From Burkholderia ubonensis subsp. mesacidophila (GTDB taxonomy: Bacteria; Pseudomonadota; Gammaproteobacteria; Burkholderiales; Burkholderiaceae), in NCBI RefSeq assembly GCF_002097715.1, contig NZ_CP020738.1, forward strand, positions 2,232,001-2,296,000: a DNA stretch of 64,000 nucleotides. Reading direction: 5' to 3'. This document shows, piece after piece, positions 25,369 through 34,499 of the stretch. The translations under genes and the position numbers were made by a program. How positions within the stretch are numbered: the stretch's first letter is position 1; each line of letters begins with the position of its first letter. Under the pieces are notes generated by a model. It was not told the origin of the DNA and searched no databases. It saw only the letters and a list, made by a program, of their open reading frames with translations.

Positions 25369-25860
25369 TTAATTTCTTGTCGCGGTAGCTTCTGCCGTCA
25401 GCGCCTCGTAGTCTCTTTGACATTGCTGGCCGGCGATGCCGCGCTCGTCAGCGATTCTTGCCAGCTCGCCCGCTCGCGCGTCAATGCGGCCGAGCACGTC
25501 GGCGAGCAGATCGAGGGCGTCGCTGGCTGGCGCGCCTCCGGTCGTAGCAGCTGGATGGCGGGCGCCTGCGACAAGCGCGGCGACTTGCTTGCGCAGGCCG
25601 TCAGCAGCAGAAGCAGCAGCAGCAGCATCAGCGCGCGCCTGATCGCGGTCTTTCGCAGCATGTTCAGCGTTCTCCTGTTGCGCCGCGGTGCGGCGTTGTT
25701 CTTCGGCGCGCGCGTCACTCACGGCCTTGATCTGGTCTTTTTGAGCGTCGACCGTTGTGACAAGCACGCCGTCGGCGTGCCCCTTGAAGTAACCGCCAGC
25801 CAGGCCGGCGACGGCCGCAACGATGACGGCGAGCCAGATACGCGGATCGATCCAGGTCAT
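25369..25860 (-). CDS. Rz-type inner-membrane spanin
   Basis: The 163-residue protein has an N-terminal signal anchor (WLAVIVAAVAGLAGGYF, about residues 7-23) and a long Ala/Gln/Arg/Glu coiled-coil periplasmic domain. The ATG at 25860 overlaps the lysozyme stop (ATGA). The Rz1 lipoprotein gene is embedded in another frame. Together they fuse inner and outer membranes at the end of lysis. Confidence 0.85.
   Translation of the reverse strand: MTWIDPRIWLAVIVAAVAGLAGGYFKGHADGVLVTTVDAQKDQIKAVSDARAEEQRRTAAQQENAEHAAKDRDQARADAAAAASAADGLRKQVAALVAGARHPAATTGGAPASDALDLLADVLGRIDARAGELARIADERGIAGQQCQRDYEALTAEATATRN
25398..25661 (-). CDS. Rz1-type outer-membrane spanin lipoprotein, nested in Rz
   Basis: An 87-residue frame lies wholly inside the Rz gene in another frame. 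It starts MLRKTAIRRAL, followed by a poly-Leu signal and the lipobox LLTAC (Cys23). The mature part contains several Pro. The nested arrangement is characteristic of lambda-type Rz/Rz1 pairs. Confidence 0.85.
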   Translation of the reverse strand: MLRKTAIRRALMLLLLLLLLTACASKSPRLSQAPAIQLLRPEARQPATPSICSPTCSAALTRERASWQESLTSAASPASNVKETTRR

Positions 25861-26276
25861 GTACCGCTCCGCATCATCGCGGCAAGGCGCGTCGCGCGCG
25901 CGCCCACCTGCCGAGCCCACAGGCTGTCTAGCATTTCAGCGGCCGCCGTGTTCCAATCGCGACGTTGCGCGGCCGCAAGGAAATTGCGAAACCCGAGCAG
26001 CTTCGCCTGCATGTTGAACGCCATGTTCATCATCACGCGCTGGCGCACGGGGTCGAGGGAACGCCACCATGGCAGGCTGCGATCGAGCCACGCCTCGGTT
26101 TCCGCGATGTCGTTCTGGTACATCAGATCGATCTCGTTGTCGCGAAAGCCCTTGTCCGTCAGGTTGCGGCCGATGCCGCCCGACACCTTGCCGACCGTGT
26201 CGGTATAGATCCGATTGCGCCGGTCCTCGTCGCGAGTCAGTTCAACCTTTAGGATCGCTGCGTCGTAGTTGCCCAT
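25857..26276 (-). CDS. T4-type lysozyme (GH24 endolysin)
   Basis: The 139-residue muramidase has the T4-lysozyme catalytic spacing: E17-x8-D26-x5-S32 (LTRDEDRRNRIYTDTVGKVSGGIG). The third position is Thr in T4 lysozyme and most relatives; here it is Ser. The C-terminal lobe (DPVRQRVMMNMAFNMQAKLLGF) is intact. There is no signal peptide or SAR segment, so export depends on the holin. It sits two bases after the holin gene. Confidence 0.9.
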   Translation of the reverse strand: MGNYDAAILKVELTRDEDRRNRIYTDTVGKVSGGIGRNLTDKGFRDNEIDLMYQNDIAETEAWLDRSLPWWRSLDPVRQRVMMNMAFNMQAKLLGFRNFLAAAQRRDWNTAAAEMLDSLWARQVGARATRLAAMMRSGT

Positions 26277-26278
26277 AA

Positions 26279-26563
26279 TCACTTCTCCCCGAACAGTCTC
26301 TTCGCGTTCCGACGCAACAGCACCTCGACGTACTGCGATCCGACGATGCCAAGCGCACTTCCGATGCCGAGCAGCGCCATCGGCGGCAGATCCGGGATCT
26401 GCAGGAGCGCAATGCCGGCGACCATTGAAGTTGCCGAACCCAACATTGCCCGACCGGCAACGAGTCGAAACGTCAGTTGCTCGCTGCCGACCAGGACCTT
26501 GGCGATGCCAATCAGTCCACCCATGATGACCAGCTCCAGAATCGTTTTTTCGTGTTCTTGCAT
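26279..26563 (-). CDS. LydA-type phage holin
   Basis: The 94-residue protein has three hydrophobic helices (about residues 10-27, 34-54 and 60-80), a charged N-terminus (MQEHEKT) and a basic C-terminus (LLRRNAKRLFGEK). This fits the LydA/phage-holin 3 family. It directly precedes lysozyme, Rz and Rz1 in one lysis cassette. Confidence 0.85.
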   Translation of the reverse strand: MQEHEKTILELVIMGGLIGIAKVLVGSEQLTFRLVAGRAMLGSATSMVAGIALLQIPDLPPMALLGIGSALGIVGSQYVEVLLRRNAKRLFGEK

Positions 26564-26589
26564 TACTGCTCCCAGATTCCTTACCCCGT

Positions 26590-26615
26590 AAAAAAAAAGC
26601 CACCCGAAGGTGGCT
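26590..26615 (-). terminator. Intrinsic terminator after the tail genes
   Basis: On the minus strand AGCCACC-TTCG-GGTGGCT is followed by nine T residues. It separates the tail genes from the lysis cassette. Confidence 0.88.
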
Positions 26616-26617
26616 CA

Positions 26618-27337
26618 CTACACAATTCCCGTTCCATCCAGCACCATGAAGCGGGAGTGGTATTGCTCCCTGAATCCGACGTAGTTCGGCGCCCTTCCCC
26701 CGCCGTAAAGCGTCGTCCCCCAAGATACGTTCCCTCCATCAACTCGAATCGATGTGAGCTCAACTTTCGGTGGATCGTTGTAGCTCCACGCCTTATGTAC
26801 CGAGTAAATGGCAGAAATGAGAACCGGCACGCCGTACGATTTCGCGTGCCACGGTGGATTCGGCGCACCCTCAACTGTCCATCCGGCATCGCCGATGTAC
26901 TTTTCATAGATGACATCGAGCACGCGCAGAAACGGCCTCGATGAATCAGCAATGAGTGCCCCGCTCTCGTTAAACACCTGCAGCCCAAAATTCCCGCTCG
27001 CCGGCGGCACCTGATCGAAGAGGAAGAGACGCACGGTGCACGGCCGCTCGGTGACGAACGTGAGCGAATAGACATTGCCGTTGCGATCGGTGCTCCAATG
27101 CGTGATCCCTACGCCACCCGACGCGTGCACTCCGTACATTGGCCCTGCCTGGGCCGCGAACGTGAACGTCACACTCGGGAGAGTTATTCCGAACGCGATA
27201 TGGGCATCGTTATATGCAAGATGCAAACCCCGGTCAGCCGAATCCGCCGACATCGCCTGCACCAACTGATAGTTCGGCGTCGATCCGTCAATCTGGTAAA
27301 TGCCAGTATCGGTGAATGCCTGAAAACCTGCCGTCAC
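26618..27337 (-). CDS. Tail-associated hypothetical protein
   Basis: The 239-residue beta-rich protein (MTAGFQAFTDTGIYQIDG) is encoded last in the tail operon, just before a terminator. Many Gly/Tyr/Asn and aromatic residues and a position downstream of J suggest an accessory tail-tip or fibre protein. A similar opening (AGLQIFDGAGRLILD) is seen in the gene upstream. Not recognised further. Confidence 0.6.
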   Translation of the reverse strand: MTAGFQAFTDTGIYQIDGSTPNYQLVQAMSADSADRGLHLAYNDAHIAFGITLPSVTFTFAAQAGPMYGVHASGGVGITHWSTDRNGNVYSLTFVTERPCTVRLFLFDQVPPASGNFGLQVFNESGALIADSSRPFLRVLDVIYEKYIGDAGWTVEGAPNPPWHAKSYGVPVLISAIYSVHKAWSYNDPPKVELTSIRVDGGNVSWGTTLYGGGRAPNYVGFREQYHSRFMVLDGTGIV

Positions 27338-27645
27338 TAGTACACTCCAAAAACGATCCAGCCCGGCACGCGGGTATAGGCATTCGACCCGGCATAGTTT
27401 GGGCTGTAGGACCAGCTGACTCCACCGGCATTTATCGCGACAATCGGGGAAGGCTCGGCACCCGACACGCGGTAAAAAATCCGCTCCGGCATAAAGGCCC
27501 AGAACGGCTCACCGCCGGACATATTTGCGGTAACACTCCCATCCGCTCCGCCGGTATGGACGATGCCAACCACGCGTCCTGCACGCGATTTCGCGTCAAG
27601 GATGAGACGGCCCGCGCCGTCGAAAATCTGCAGTCCGGCCATCAT
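27337..27645 (-). CDS. Small tail-tip-associated protein
   Basis: The 102-residue protein (MMAGLQIFDGAGRLILD) overlaps the J stop and shares a base with the next start, so it is tightly coupled in the tail operon. The FDGAGRLILDAKSRAGRVVG pattern is typical of small proteins encoded after J in Burkholderia siphophages. Start could be 27645 or 27642. Function unknown; it is probably a tail-tip component. Confidence 0.6.
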   Translation of the reverse strand: MMAGLQIFDGAGRLILDAKSRAGRVVGIVHTGGADGSVTANMSGGEPFWAFMPERIFYRVSGAEPSPIVAINAGGVSWSYSPNYAGSNAYTRVPGWIVFGVY

Positions 27646-30600
27646 CCTTCCCATACCCCCCATCGCACTCGAATCTGCCCGTTCGCGTCATACGTACGCC
27701 CGCCGTTACTATCGACAACCGTTCGATTGCCACGTCCGTCCGTCGAGTTGATCTCGAACCAACCGCTCTTGTCGATCCGCCAACCCTGTCTCCCGGGGAT
27801 GTAGTTGTCCGACTGGATGTAGCTGCCGATCATCGCGTTCGTGATCCAGCCTGCGCCGATGAGCGCCTGGCGCAAGAACACCTGTCCGCCCTGGACCACG
27901 AAAGGCACGCCGAGTACTCCGCCGTTGTTCGGATCGATGACTGCAAATCGGCTCGCCGACACCAGCACCTGAGATTCGACAACCCCACTGCTGTTGTCGA
28001 CGCCGATACCGATTCCGGCTACATACGTCCGGCCATCAGACGTAATTTGCGTCTTGATCTGGTAGGACGCCGCAACACGCCCATTCAAATTCGCGTACGA
28101 CTGCGCGACCGTCTGTACAGCTGCCGCGTTCTCGTCGGCCTTGGCCTGTACGGTTGTGATCTCCTGCGCCATCGCACTGTCGGCGTCCACGCGCGCATGT
28201 GTCTCCCGCTGCACCGCCGCAGTCAACGTGCCCGACGCGGATTGCAATTTGGCCGCAACGGTATCGACTTTCTTTGCCACCGCCATATCGCCTTCGGCGA
28301 TCGCCGACTGCAACGACCACACTCCTGCATGCATCGTTTCGTCGCCGGCATAGATATCCGCGTCACCGGCCATCGGCGGCGTAATCGACTCGATCGGTTC
28401 AAGCAGGTCTTGCCCAAGCGCGCCCTTGGTGATTTGCCCACGAAAATACTCTTCGTAAGCGCTCTCATCGGTGCTCGGTTGCCCTTGAATTCCCGGTCCC
28501 TTTGATGGATACCACGGGCCGATATTGCCCGACGTGTCGACGAGCCGTGCCCAGAAATAGAACACCTGCCCGACAGCGAGTCCCTGATACGACGTCGATG
28601 CCTGCGGATACGCGAAGTCCGACATCTTGATTGCGTCGTCACGACTCGGCGTGCGGCTGTACCAGGTCTCAGTGCGCTGCGTGTCGCCAGCGGAGCCGTC
28701 ACCCGGAAACGTCCATTTCAGGTCTATCCCGTACACCACACCGGTAGCCTTGAGCGATGTGACCGCCGGCGGCGGACTCGTCTTTCCTGTCAGGATTGTG
28801 TCGACGCCGTAGGCAGGAATCGACGTAATGTTGAGCGCGTTTTGTGCCCGGACGCGGGCCAAGTACGCTCCCTGATAGATCCCCGGAACCTCGACCTGCA
28901 GGCCGCCCGTCGCGGCAACGCTCACCCATTCGCCGTTGTCCTTCCGCCATTCCGGAAGGTAGCTGACCGACTTGTCGGCGGCATCCCATGCGATCACCAT
29001 GATCGTTTTCGAAATGCCCTGATCGACAACGGAGTACGTCGACAAGCGCACATTCGCGGGCGGCGGCTGCACGGACGGCGGAACGATCGTAATCGGGCGT
29101 TGCTGAATTTGCGCACCATCGTCGATCGCCGCGTATTTCCCCGGCTCGTGCTGTGTGGCGTTGATCGTGTAGGCGATCTGTCCGTCATCGTCGCTTTCCT
29201 GAACACTGACGACACGATAGAGCTGCGCCACCAGTTCGCTGGACTCGATCATCCACACCGCGCCCGGCACGGGATCGGCATCGAAGCGCGAAACCAGCGT
29301 GAGCGTGTCGCCATCCACGGACTTCACATCTCGCGCCTGCGCCACTCCGGACGGAAGGATCGCGGTGAATCGGTCGCCCGGCGCTACCGTCGGGGCCTTG
29401 TCGAGCACGATCTTTTCGCCGGTCGCCGATCGGATGCGGCCGCCAATTCTGCGGCCGGCTTTCCGCGGATCGGCGATCGCGATGACCTGCCCCGGAGCAC
29501 AAAGCGTTCCGTCGAGGCCGACCTGGAATGACACAGTGCCGGTTTCGTACCGAGACGTCAGCAAAAGCCAGCGCCCGAGCCGGTGCGCCTGGGCTTGCGA
29601 CGTGCAACCGAACGCCGTTACCTGCGTTTTGACCACGCCATATCGCGCGATTCCGTCCTCGTCCGGCACATACTCGACTGCCTGCTTGTACTGGTTCGCC
29701 GGATCGTTGTAGCTGACGAGCGCCACCGTATAACGCGTTTTCCGCTCGCTGCCGACGTATTTGAAAGCGCCACCGATCACGTTGGCCGCGGTGTACAGGT
29801 AGACCGGATCGGACGGCATGTCCGCCGAGGCCACGACGACGCCCGGGCCCCAGTACGCGATACCGCGAAACACGCCGGCCAAGTCCTGCAGGACCTTGAA
29901 TGCATCGGCCGCTGTCTGTATCACGCAGTTGCAGGTAAAGCGCGGTTCGCTTCCTCCCTTCCCATCGGGCACCATGACATCGCAATATCGCGCGATCTCG
30001 TACAGCCCCCACTTGTCGACCATCGATGCGTCGACCTGCTTGCCGAGCCCGTAGCGATCATTCAGTAGCAGGTCATAAAACACCCACGCAGGATTGTTCG
30101 ACCACGCCATCTTGAACGTGCCATCCCACGTCCCCGAATACGAGCGCGTCTCCGGGTCATAGTTCGACGGCACGCGGATAATCAGCCCCCTTACGCGATA
30201 CGATCGAGTCGGCACCTGCGAAAATGATCGCGCATCGAAAGTCATCCCGACGAGCGCCGTCATCGGATAGCGCAGCTTGCGATCGATGACTTCGGTAATC
30301 GCCTCGATGTTGACCGTGTCGGCGACCGTCGAACTATGCCTGTTCGGCGTGATTCGCCGCACCCGGACAAGCCATCCGGTCTTCGCCCGCGGCAGTTCGA
30401 TCCGGTGCGCACGCTCATAGAGCGACGTCGTCTTGCCGTCGAATGCACCGGTCAGCACCTGCGCGTACGATCCACCATCGACCGACAGGTCAATCGCATA
30501 TTCAATGCGGTAGCCAGTGATATTCCCGGTCGACGTATCCGAACGCTGAAGCGCGGGCACGCCGAAACGGATTCGGACTGCAGTGAGCTGCGTGTTCTGG

Positions 30601-30953
30601 ATCTGCCGGACCCACGGCGCATCCGACGTCAGCGGCACACCAACTGCAGCTTCGCGCTCGACCGCCGGAAACCCGGGCAAATGGTCCTGGTCCTGCGTGC
30701 CGGTGCGAACGTCGACGCTGTAATTCTGGAAGTTGATCGAGCCGTCCGCGTTTTGGATCGGCGTGCCGTCGAGATACACCGACTGCATGCCGTTGACCAG
30801 TCCGACGATGTGCCCCTCAGAAATGACGTCCAGCACCTTCGCACGAGCAACGGAATGAAGGCTGTCCGGGGATTCGCTCCCACCGCCACCTCCACCGCCG
30901 CCCTTGGAACCGCTCAGTCGCATCGGGCCGGTTTCTGCGTACAGCCTTCTCAT
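27642..30953 (-). CDS. Tail tip / host-specificity protein (lambda gpJ-like)
   Basis: The 1103-residue protein begins with a Gly-rich stretch (GSKGGGGGGGGSESPDS) and then the J-type N-terminus (ARAKVLDVISEGHIVGLVNG). It has the central PFKYVGSERKT-like hub region, fibronectin-like domains (about residues 640-850) and a C-terminal receptor-binding region. It forms the distal tail hub and recognises the host surface. Overlaps with both neighbours place it in the J-I-K-L-M block. Confidence 0.92.
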   Translation of the reverse strand: MRRLYAETGPMRLSGSKGGGGGGGGSESPDSLHSVARAKVLDVISEGHIVGLVNGMQSVYLDGTPIQNADGSINFQNYSVDVRTGTQDQDHLPGFPAVEREAAVGVPLTSDAPWVRQIQNTQLTAVRIRFGVPALQRSDTSTGNITGYRIEYAIDLSVDGGSYAQVLTGAFDGKTTSLYERAHRIELPRAKTGWLVRVRRITPNRHSSTVADTVNIEAITEVIDRKLRYPMTALVGMTFDARSFSQVPTRSYRVRGLIIRVPSNYDPETRSYSGTWDGTFKMAWSNNPAWVFYDLLLNDRYGLGKQVDASMVDKWGLYEIARYCDVMVPDGKGGSEPRFTCNCVIQTAADAFKVLQDLAGVFRGIAYWGPGVVVASADMPSDPVYLYTAANVIGGAFKYVGSERKTRYTVALVSYNDPANQYKQAVEYVPDEDGIARYGVVKTQVTAFGCTSQAQAHRLGRWLLLTSRYETGTVSFQVGLDGTLCAPGQVIAIADPRKAGRRIGGRIRSATGEKIVLDKAPTVAPGDRFTAILPSGVAQARDVKSVDGDTLTLVSRFDADPVPGAVWMIESSELVAQLYRVVSVQESDDDGQIAYTINATQHEPGKYAAIDDGAQIQQRPITIVPPSVQPPPANVRLSTYSVVDQGISKTIMVIAWDAADKSVSYLPEWRKDNGEWVSVAATGGLQVEVPGIYQGAYLARVRAQNALNITSIPAYGVDTILTGKTSPPPAVTSLKATGVVYGIDLKWTFPGDGSAGDTQRTETWYSRTPSRDDAIKMSDFAYPQASTSYQGLAVGQVFYFWARLVDTSGNIGPWYPSKGPGIQGQPSTDESAYEEYFRGQITKGALGQDLLEPIESITPPMAGDADIYAGDETMHAGVWSLQSAIAEGDMAVAKKVDTVAAKLQSASGTLTAAVQRETHARVDADSAMAQEITTVQAKADENAAAVQTVAQSYANLNGRVAASYQIKTQITSDGRTYVAGIGIGVDNSSGVVESQVLVSASRFAVIDPNNGGVLGVPFVVQGGQVFLRQALIGAGWITNAMIGSYIQSDNYIPGRQGWRIDKSGWFEINSTDGRGNRTVVDSNGGRTYDANGQIRVRWGVWEG

Positions 30954-31531
30954 ACCTGATCTTCCGCGAAAATTCCCGAACTGACGACTTTCGAACCGAC
31001 GATCATCTCGCCATACACCAGCGGCACCGGTTCGCCTTGTGCCGCACTGTTCACGGGGCCGTTGAAGTAATACGACGTGCCGTTATTGGCCGCGCCAGCG
31101 AGCCCGACCTGCTGCGGACTGAGCATCTGTACGATGCCGCCCAGCGCCATCGACGCGCCCAATCCCATCAGTTGCGCGCCCCACGGTTGCCCATAGAACG
31201 AGGCAATGGCGCCGACCGCCATCAGCGCTGCTCCGAAAATGGTCTGGAACAGCCCGCCGCTCTTGCTCCCGATGATCATCGGCGCGATTCGGATCTCGTC
31301 GTCACCTACCGGACCATTCAGCTCGTCTTCAGCGAGATTGCGCCGCCCATTGAATACAGCGAATGTCAGGCCGTCGTCGCGAGCGCGCGTCAGGAACGCC
31401 CCAAACCCCGGGATCAGCACGGAAAGAGCGCGCACGGCCTCTCCCGCCGATGACACGGCGAGCCGATGAATCCGTCCGAATCTCGCCCCCAGAACGCCAT
31501 ACAGCTTGATCGTTCGCAGCTTCTCGCTCAC
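30950..31531 (-). CDS. Tail assembly protein I-like
   Basis: The 193-residue protein starts at GTG 31531 after GGAGGT at four bases. The N-terminal part (LRTIKLYGVLGARFGR) is ubiquitin-like in lambda gpI, and a hydrophobic Gly/Ala segment (about residues 95-135) follows. Overlap of four bases with J and the K-I-J order support the call. It helps assemble the tail tip. Confidence 0.87.
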   Translation of the reverse strand: MSEKLRTIKLYGVLGARFGRIHRLAVSSAGEAVRALSVLIPGFGAFLTRARDDGLTFAVFNGRRNLAEDELNGPVGDDEIRIAPMIIGSKSGGLFQTIFGAALMAVGAIASFYGQPWGAQLMGLGASMALGGIVQMLSPQQVGLAGAANNGTSYYFNGPVNSAAQGEPVPLVYGEMIVGSKVVSSGIFAEDQV

Positions 31532-31533
31532 CA

Positions 31534-32280
31534 CTACCTCCCCACGTAACGCAGCACCGTCGTACAGCAGTCCCGCCACATCGATCCCCAAACCGCTCGA
31601 CACGACAGCCGCCCGTACATGTGATGCAGGAACATCCCGTCGCCCAGATACACGCCCGAATGATTCGGCACGCCGTTCTTGCTTCGAACCTGCATGAGCA
31701 GCACGTCGCCGACTTCGAGGTTCACGCTCGGCCCCACGTCGAGAAACCCGGCGTCCTGACAGTGCGCGATATAGAGGTTCGAGTGACCGTCGTCCCACCA
31801 GCCATCTGTGCGCTCGAAATCCGGCAATACGATTCCGCGCTCGGCCAGATACCAGTCGCGTACCAGCGCGTAGCAATCCAGCACGCCATGCACGTACTCC
31901 CGACCGAACAGGGGGGCGACATAGCCGCTCGGACCAAACTCGCACCAGTCGTCAATGCCGATCGATCCATCGCCCTGCACACCGAGCGACACGATGATCC
32001 ACGCGGGTATGCCGACGCGCTCGCACTTCACGCGGTCGTCCATGCTCGGCTGTGCCGATGCGCCGGGATGCGAATGCACGAGCGCGATGATCTCCCCGGC
32101 CTCTTCCGCCTCGGCATAGTCTTCCGGCGCGAGCGCGAAATGCTCCTTCGGCGCCGACGCGACATTCCGGCAACGCAGGTATGCGTCGCCCGTCGCCGAC
32201 CGCACGATCAGCCCGCAGCACTCGCGCGGATACTCGGCGAGCGCATGATCTGCAACCGCTTGCTTGATTCGTTCGTCCAT
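31534..32280 (-). CDS. Tail assembly protein K-like: JAMM plus NlpC/P60 domains
   Basis: The 248-residue protein joins an N-terminal Mov34/JAMM peptidase domain (H69-S-H71-x7-S79-x2-D82) to a C-terminal NlpC/P60 peptidase domain (Cys136 in HGVLDCYALVRD, His207 in PNHSGVYLGD). This is the lambda gpK architecture. The JAMM part is thought to process gpI-type proteins and the NlpC part to cut peptidoglycan during entry. A terminator-like hairpin lies immediately upstream of its start. Confidence 0.9.
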   Translation of the reverse strand: MDERIKQAVADHALAEYPRECCGLIVRSATGDAYLRCRNVASAPKEHFALAPEDYAEAEEAGEIIALVHSHPGASAQPSMDDRVKCERVGIPAWIIVSLGVQGDGSIGIDDWCEFGPSGYVAPLFGREYVHGVLDCYALVRDWYLAERGIVLPDFERTDGWWDDGHSNLYIAHCQDAGFLDVGPSVNLEVGDVLLMQVRSKNGVPNHSGVYLGDGMFLHHMYGRLSCRAVWGSMWRDCCTTVLRYVGR

Positions 32281-32304
32281 AAAAAAACCCGCCGATTGGC
32301 GGGT
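32280..32304 (-). terminator. Terminator-like hairpin inside the tail operon
   Basis: On the minus strand ACCCGCC-AATC-GGCGGGT is followed by seven T residues, between the L-like and K-like genes. It would reduce expression of K, I and J unless antitermination operates. Confidence 0.8.
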
Positions 32305-32328
32305 CCATGAAGTGAGTGAAATCGGGTG

Positions 32329-33012
32329 TTACGACAGCGTGTCGCACAGGAAACCGCCGTACGGCAACGGATTGTTCACGCCGAATCGGCACTCGCATCC
32401 GCTGATCTTCTGGCTGCATCGGTCGAGCGCCGGGTCGCTTACCGGATTGTCGTTCTTGTCGAAGTAGGCGGAGCCGGCGTACCCGCAATTTGGGCCGCGG
32501 TATTCCGACTGGCACGTCGATACGATCTGTCGTTTCGGGAGCTGCTGGCCGCCGAAATCGAGCGGTGACGAAAGGGTGAATTCGACCTGCTGCCCCGGCT
32601 GCTCGTCGCTTTTCTGCTCAATACGCCACTGCTCGACCGGAAACTGCTCGTTTGGATCCGCAGACGGATTTCCCCCGGGGAAATTCGCGGCGTCAAGATA
32701 CTGTGCCAACGTCCGACGCCGGAACACCTTTGCGCCGACCAGGTCCCCAAGCGCCACACAGAGCGCAGAAATCGTTCCGTTGATGTCACCGACCGTGAGT
32801 GTTGGCGACGGCTGCCGAGCATCCGACGTGCGTTCGAATCCTGCAGCAGCGATGGGCCATGCGCGGTACTTCTCGCCTTGCCAAACGATCGTGGCAGACT
32901 GCAGATGCCCGTGGAAGCGCAGAACATCACCGCCGATTTCCAAGCAATTCACCTCAAACCCTTCGAAGATCCGACCCGGCTCGAGGGACTGAATATCGCT
33001 GTTGATGCTCAT
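32329..33012 (-). CDS. Minor tail protein L-like
   Basis: The 227-residue protein matches lambda gpL. The N-terminal part is SDIQSLEPGRIFEGFEVNC, and the C-terminal Cys cluster (TCQSEYRGPNCGYAG, DRCSQKISGCECRFG) is the kind that holds an iron-sulfur cluster in gpL. It overlaps the preceding gene by four bases. Confidence 0.9.
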   Translation of the reverse strand: MSINSDIQSLEPGRIFEGFEVNCLEIGGDVLRFHGHLQSATIVWQGEKYRAWPIAAAGFERTSDARQPSPTLTVGDINGTISALCVALGDLVGAKVFRRRTLAQYLDAANFPGGNPSADPNEQFPVEQWRIEQKSDEQPGQQVEFTLSSPLDFGGQQLPKRQIVSTCQSEYRGPNCGYAGSAYFDKNDNPVSDPALDRCSQKISGCECRFGVNNPLPYGGFLCDTLS

Positions 33013-34148
33013 GCTCGTATTCCGTACAGGCGGAATACCCCTTTGCCAGGAGCCGCCCCGTTCCCCAGGACTAATCTGACTCCATCAACAGGCATCCCAA
33101 CCCCGCCGACATAGGCGCCACCGCCCCAGTACATCGCCATGCCGGAGCCGTTGTTTCCAACCGCCTCCCAAGTGACACGGCGATATGCGACCAATCCCAT
33201 CGGATTGTATATTCTGATACGCCCGGACGATCCAAACGGATACCCTCCCGCTTGGCCGTTATATATTTGAAATGCCACTCCCCCGGAGGCACTACTAGGC
33301 GGTATTGCCATTTGCGCGAGTGAGTTCATAAACGACCATGCAAATTGATAATTTGGTGACGCGTCGTACCCATTGAACGATCCCCCTACGTGCACTTGCA
33401 TCCACAATTGATCCGAACCGCTCACGACATTGTTTGGATGCACCACATCCTCCCACTCGACCTCGTAATTCTTAAATTCATCCGAAAACAAATAAACGAA
33501 TTCCGGGGTTGTCTTCCCGTCGCAAACAATCTTTCCAAGAAGAACATGGCTTACGCCAAGATTCCCGCGCGCAATCGCCTTGTTTTCAAGTGATTTAAGG
33601 TTGTCGTGCGCCACCAGTGGATCGGCCAAATTTCCGGAATCCCAGACGGTCGCTCCATTGACTGAAGGTCGCTGAGCGAAATTGGCAGATCCCCCGACGT
33701 TCAAATTTCCGACTACCGATTCGTTATCGCCGGCAGCACGCCCACGCAACAGCACTCGCCACGTGTGAACACCGTCCGTGTCTACGAGCGCTGACTCACC
33801 GGCGCTCAACCCGGTCAGCGCCAGCGCATCACCGGAGTTATCGTCAACGGCTAGCGCGACGCGCTTCACCCCAACGTTCACGAGCAATACAACCGAATCA
33901 GGCAGGCAAGTTGATGCGCGCTTCAGCTTGATGAAGCCGCCGTCTGTCAGGAAACTCAAATTCACTCGCTTCCCGATGTGGTCGTCGGTCAGCACTTGAG
34001 ATGCCGCAATGAGCGGTGCCGACGTGAGTGCAGCCTGCGCATTCAGCACATCTACGTTGGCATTTGCCTTGATATGTGCAACGCGGCTGCTATCTCCATC
34101 AGCCCCCTTCGGGGCCGTGCCAAGCAAAATTTTCTGGAGCCAACCCAT
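33009..34148 (-). CDS. Virion-associated insert protein between tail genes M and L
   Basis: The 379-residue protein begins MGWLQKILLGTAPKGADGDS. It has an N-terminal region with repeated fibre-like phrases (NLNVGGSANFAQRPSVNGATVWDSGN) and a C-terminal beta-rich domain that is distinctly lower in GC than its neighbours. The stop overlaps the L start by four bases, so it is embedded in the operon. The layout (conserved anchor, variable tip) suggests a secondary tail fibre or baseplate decoration. Lambda has no gene here. Function inferred only. Confidence 0.6.
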   Translation of the reverse strand: MGWLQKILLGTAPKGADGDSSRVAHIKANANVDVLNAQAALTSAPLIAASQVLTDDHIGKRVNLSFLTDGGFIKLKRASTCLPDSVVLLVNVGVKRVALAVDDNSGDALALTGLSAGESALVDTDGVHTWRVLLRGRAAGDNESVVGNLNVGGSANFAQRPSVNGATVWDSGNLADPLVAHDNLKSLENKAIARGNLGVSHVLLGKIVCDGKTTPEFVYLFSDEFKNYEVEWEDVVHPNNVVSGSDQLWMQVHVGGSFNGYDASPNYQFAWSFMNSLAQMAIPPSSASGGVAFQIYNGQAGGYPFGSSGRIRIYNPMGLVAYRRVTWEAVGNNGSGMAMYWGGGAYVGGVGMPVDGVRLVLGNGAAPGKGVFRLYGIRA

Positions 34149-34157
34149 AACCTTCCC

Positions 34158-34499
34158 TCACGGTGCAAACGTCTCTTCAAACTGCGCCGTCATCGTGTAC
34201 ACGTCGCCATCCTTCGCCGGCTCGGTGTACTTCTCACATACAAACAGCCCCTGCGGCCGGAGCGGCGGCGTCCAATAGAACGAAGTCGCCCCGGCATGCG
34301 CGTCGAGGAACGCGGAGATCGCGGCAATCTTGTCCGCCCTCCCCACGAACCGCAGGTTGTATGTCGATTGCCGATTGTTCAGTCCGTCGGCCGCACGCTG
34401 CGTGTACCCATCGCCAAACGGGGCTTTACGTACACGTAGCGTCGTGTCGCCACCGAAGCCCTGAACGGTCGGCGACCAGATAAATGTGTCGGTCATCAC
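34158..34499 (-). CDS. Minor tail protein M-like
   Basis: The 113-residue protein has the gpM pattern: TFIWSPTVQG near the N-terminus, RKAPFGDGYTQRAADGLN and the C-terminal YTMTAQFEETFAP. It overlaps the tape-measure stop by four bases. It is part of the tail-tip assembly complex. Confidence 0.9.
   Translation of the reverse strand: MMTDTFIWSPTVQGFGGDTTLRVRKAPFGDGYTQRAADGLNNRQSTYNLRFVGRADKIAAISAFLDAHAGATSFYWTPPLRPQGLFVCEKYTEPAKDGDVYTMTAQFEETFAP

Noticed and set aside
25398..25661. Poly-Leu nested frame as noise
   Set aside because: Kept as Rz1 because the lipobox, Pro content and nesting in Rz match spanin pairs.
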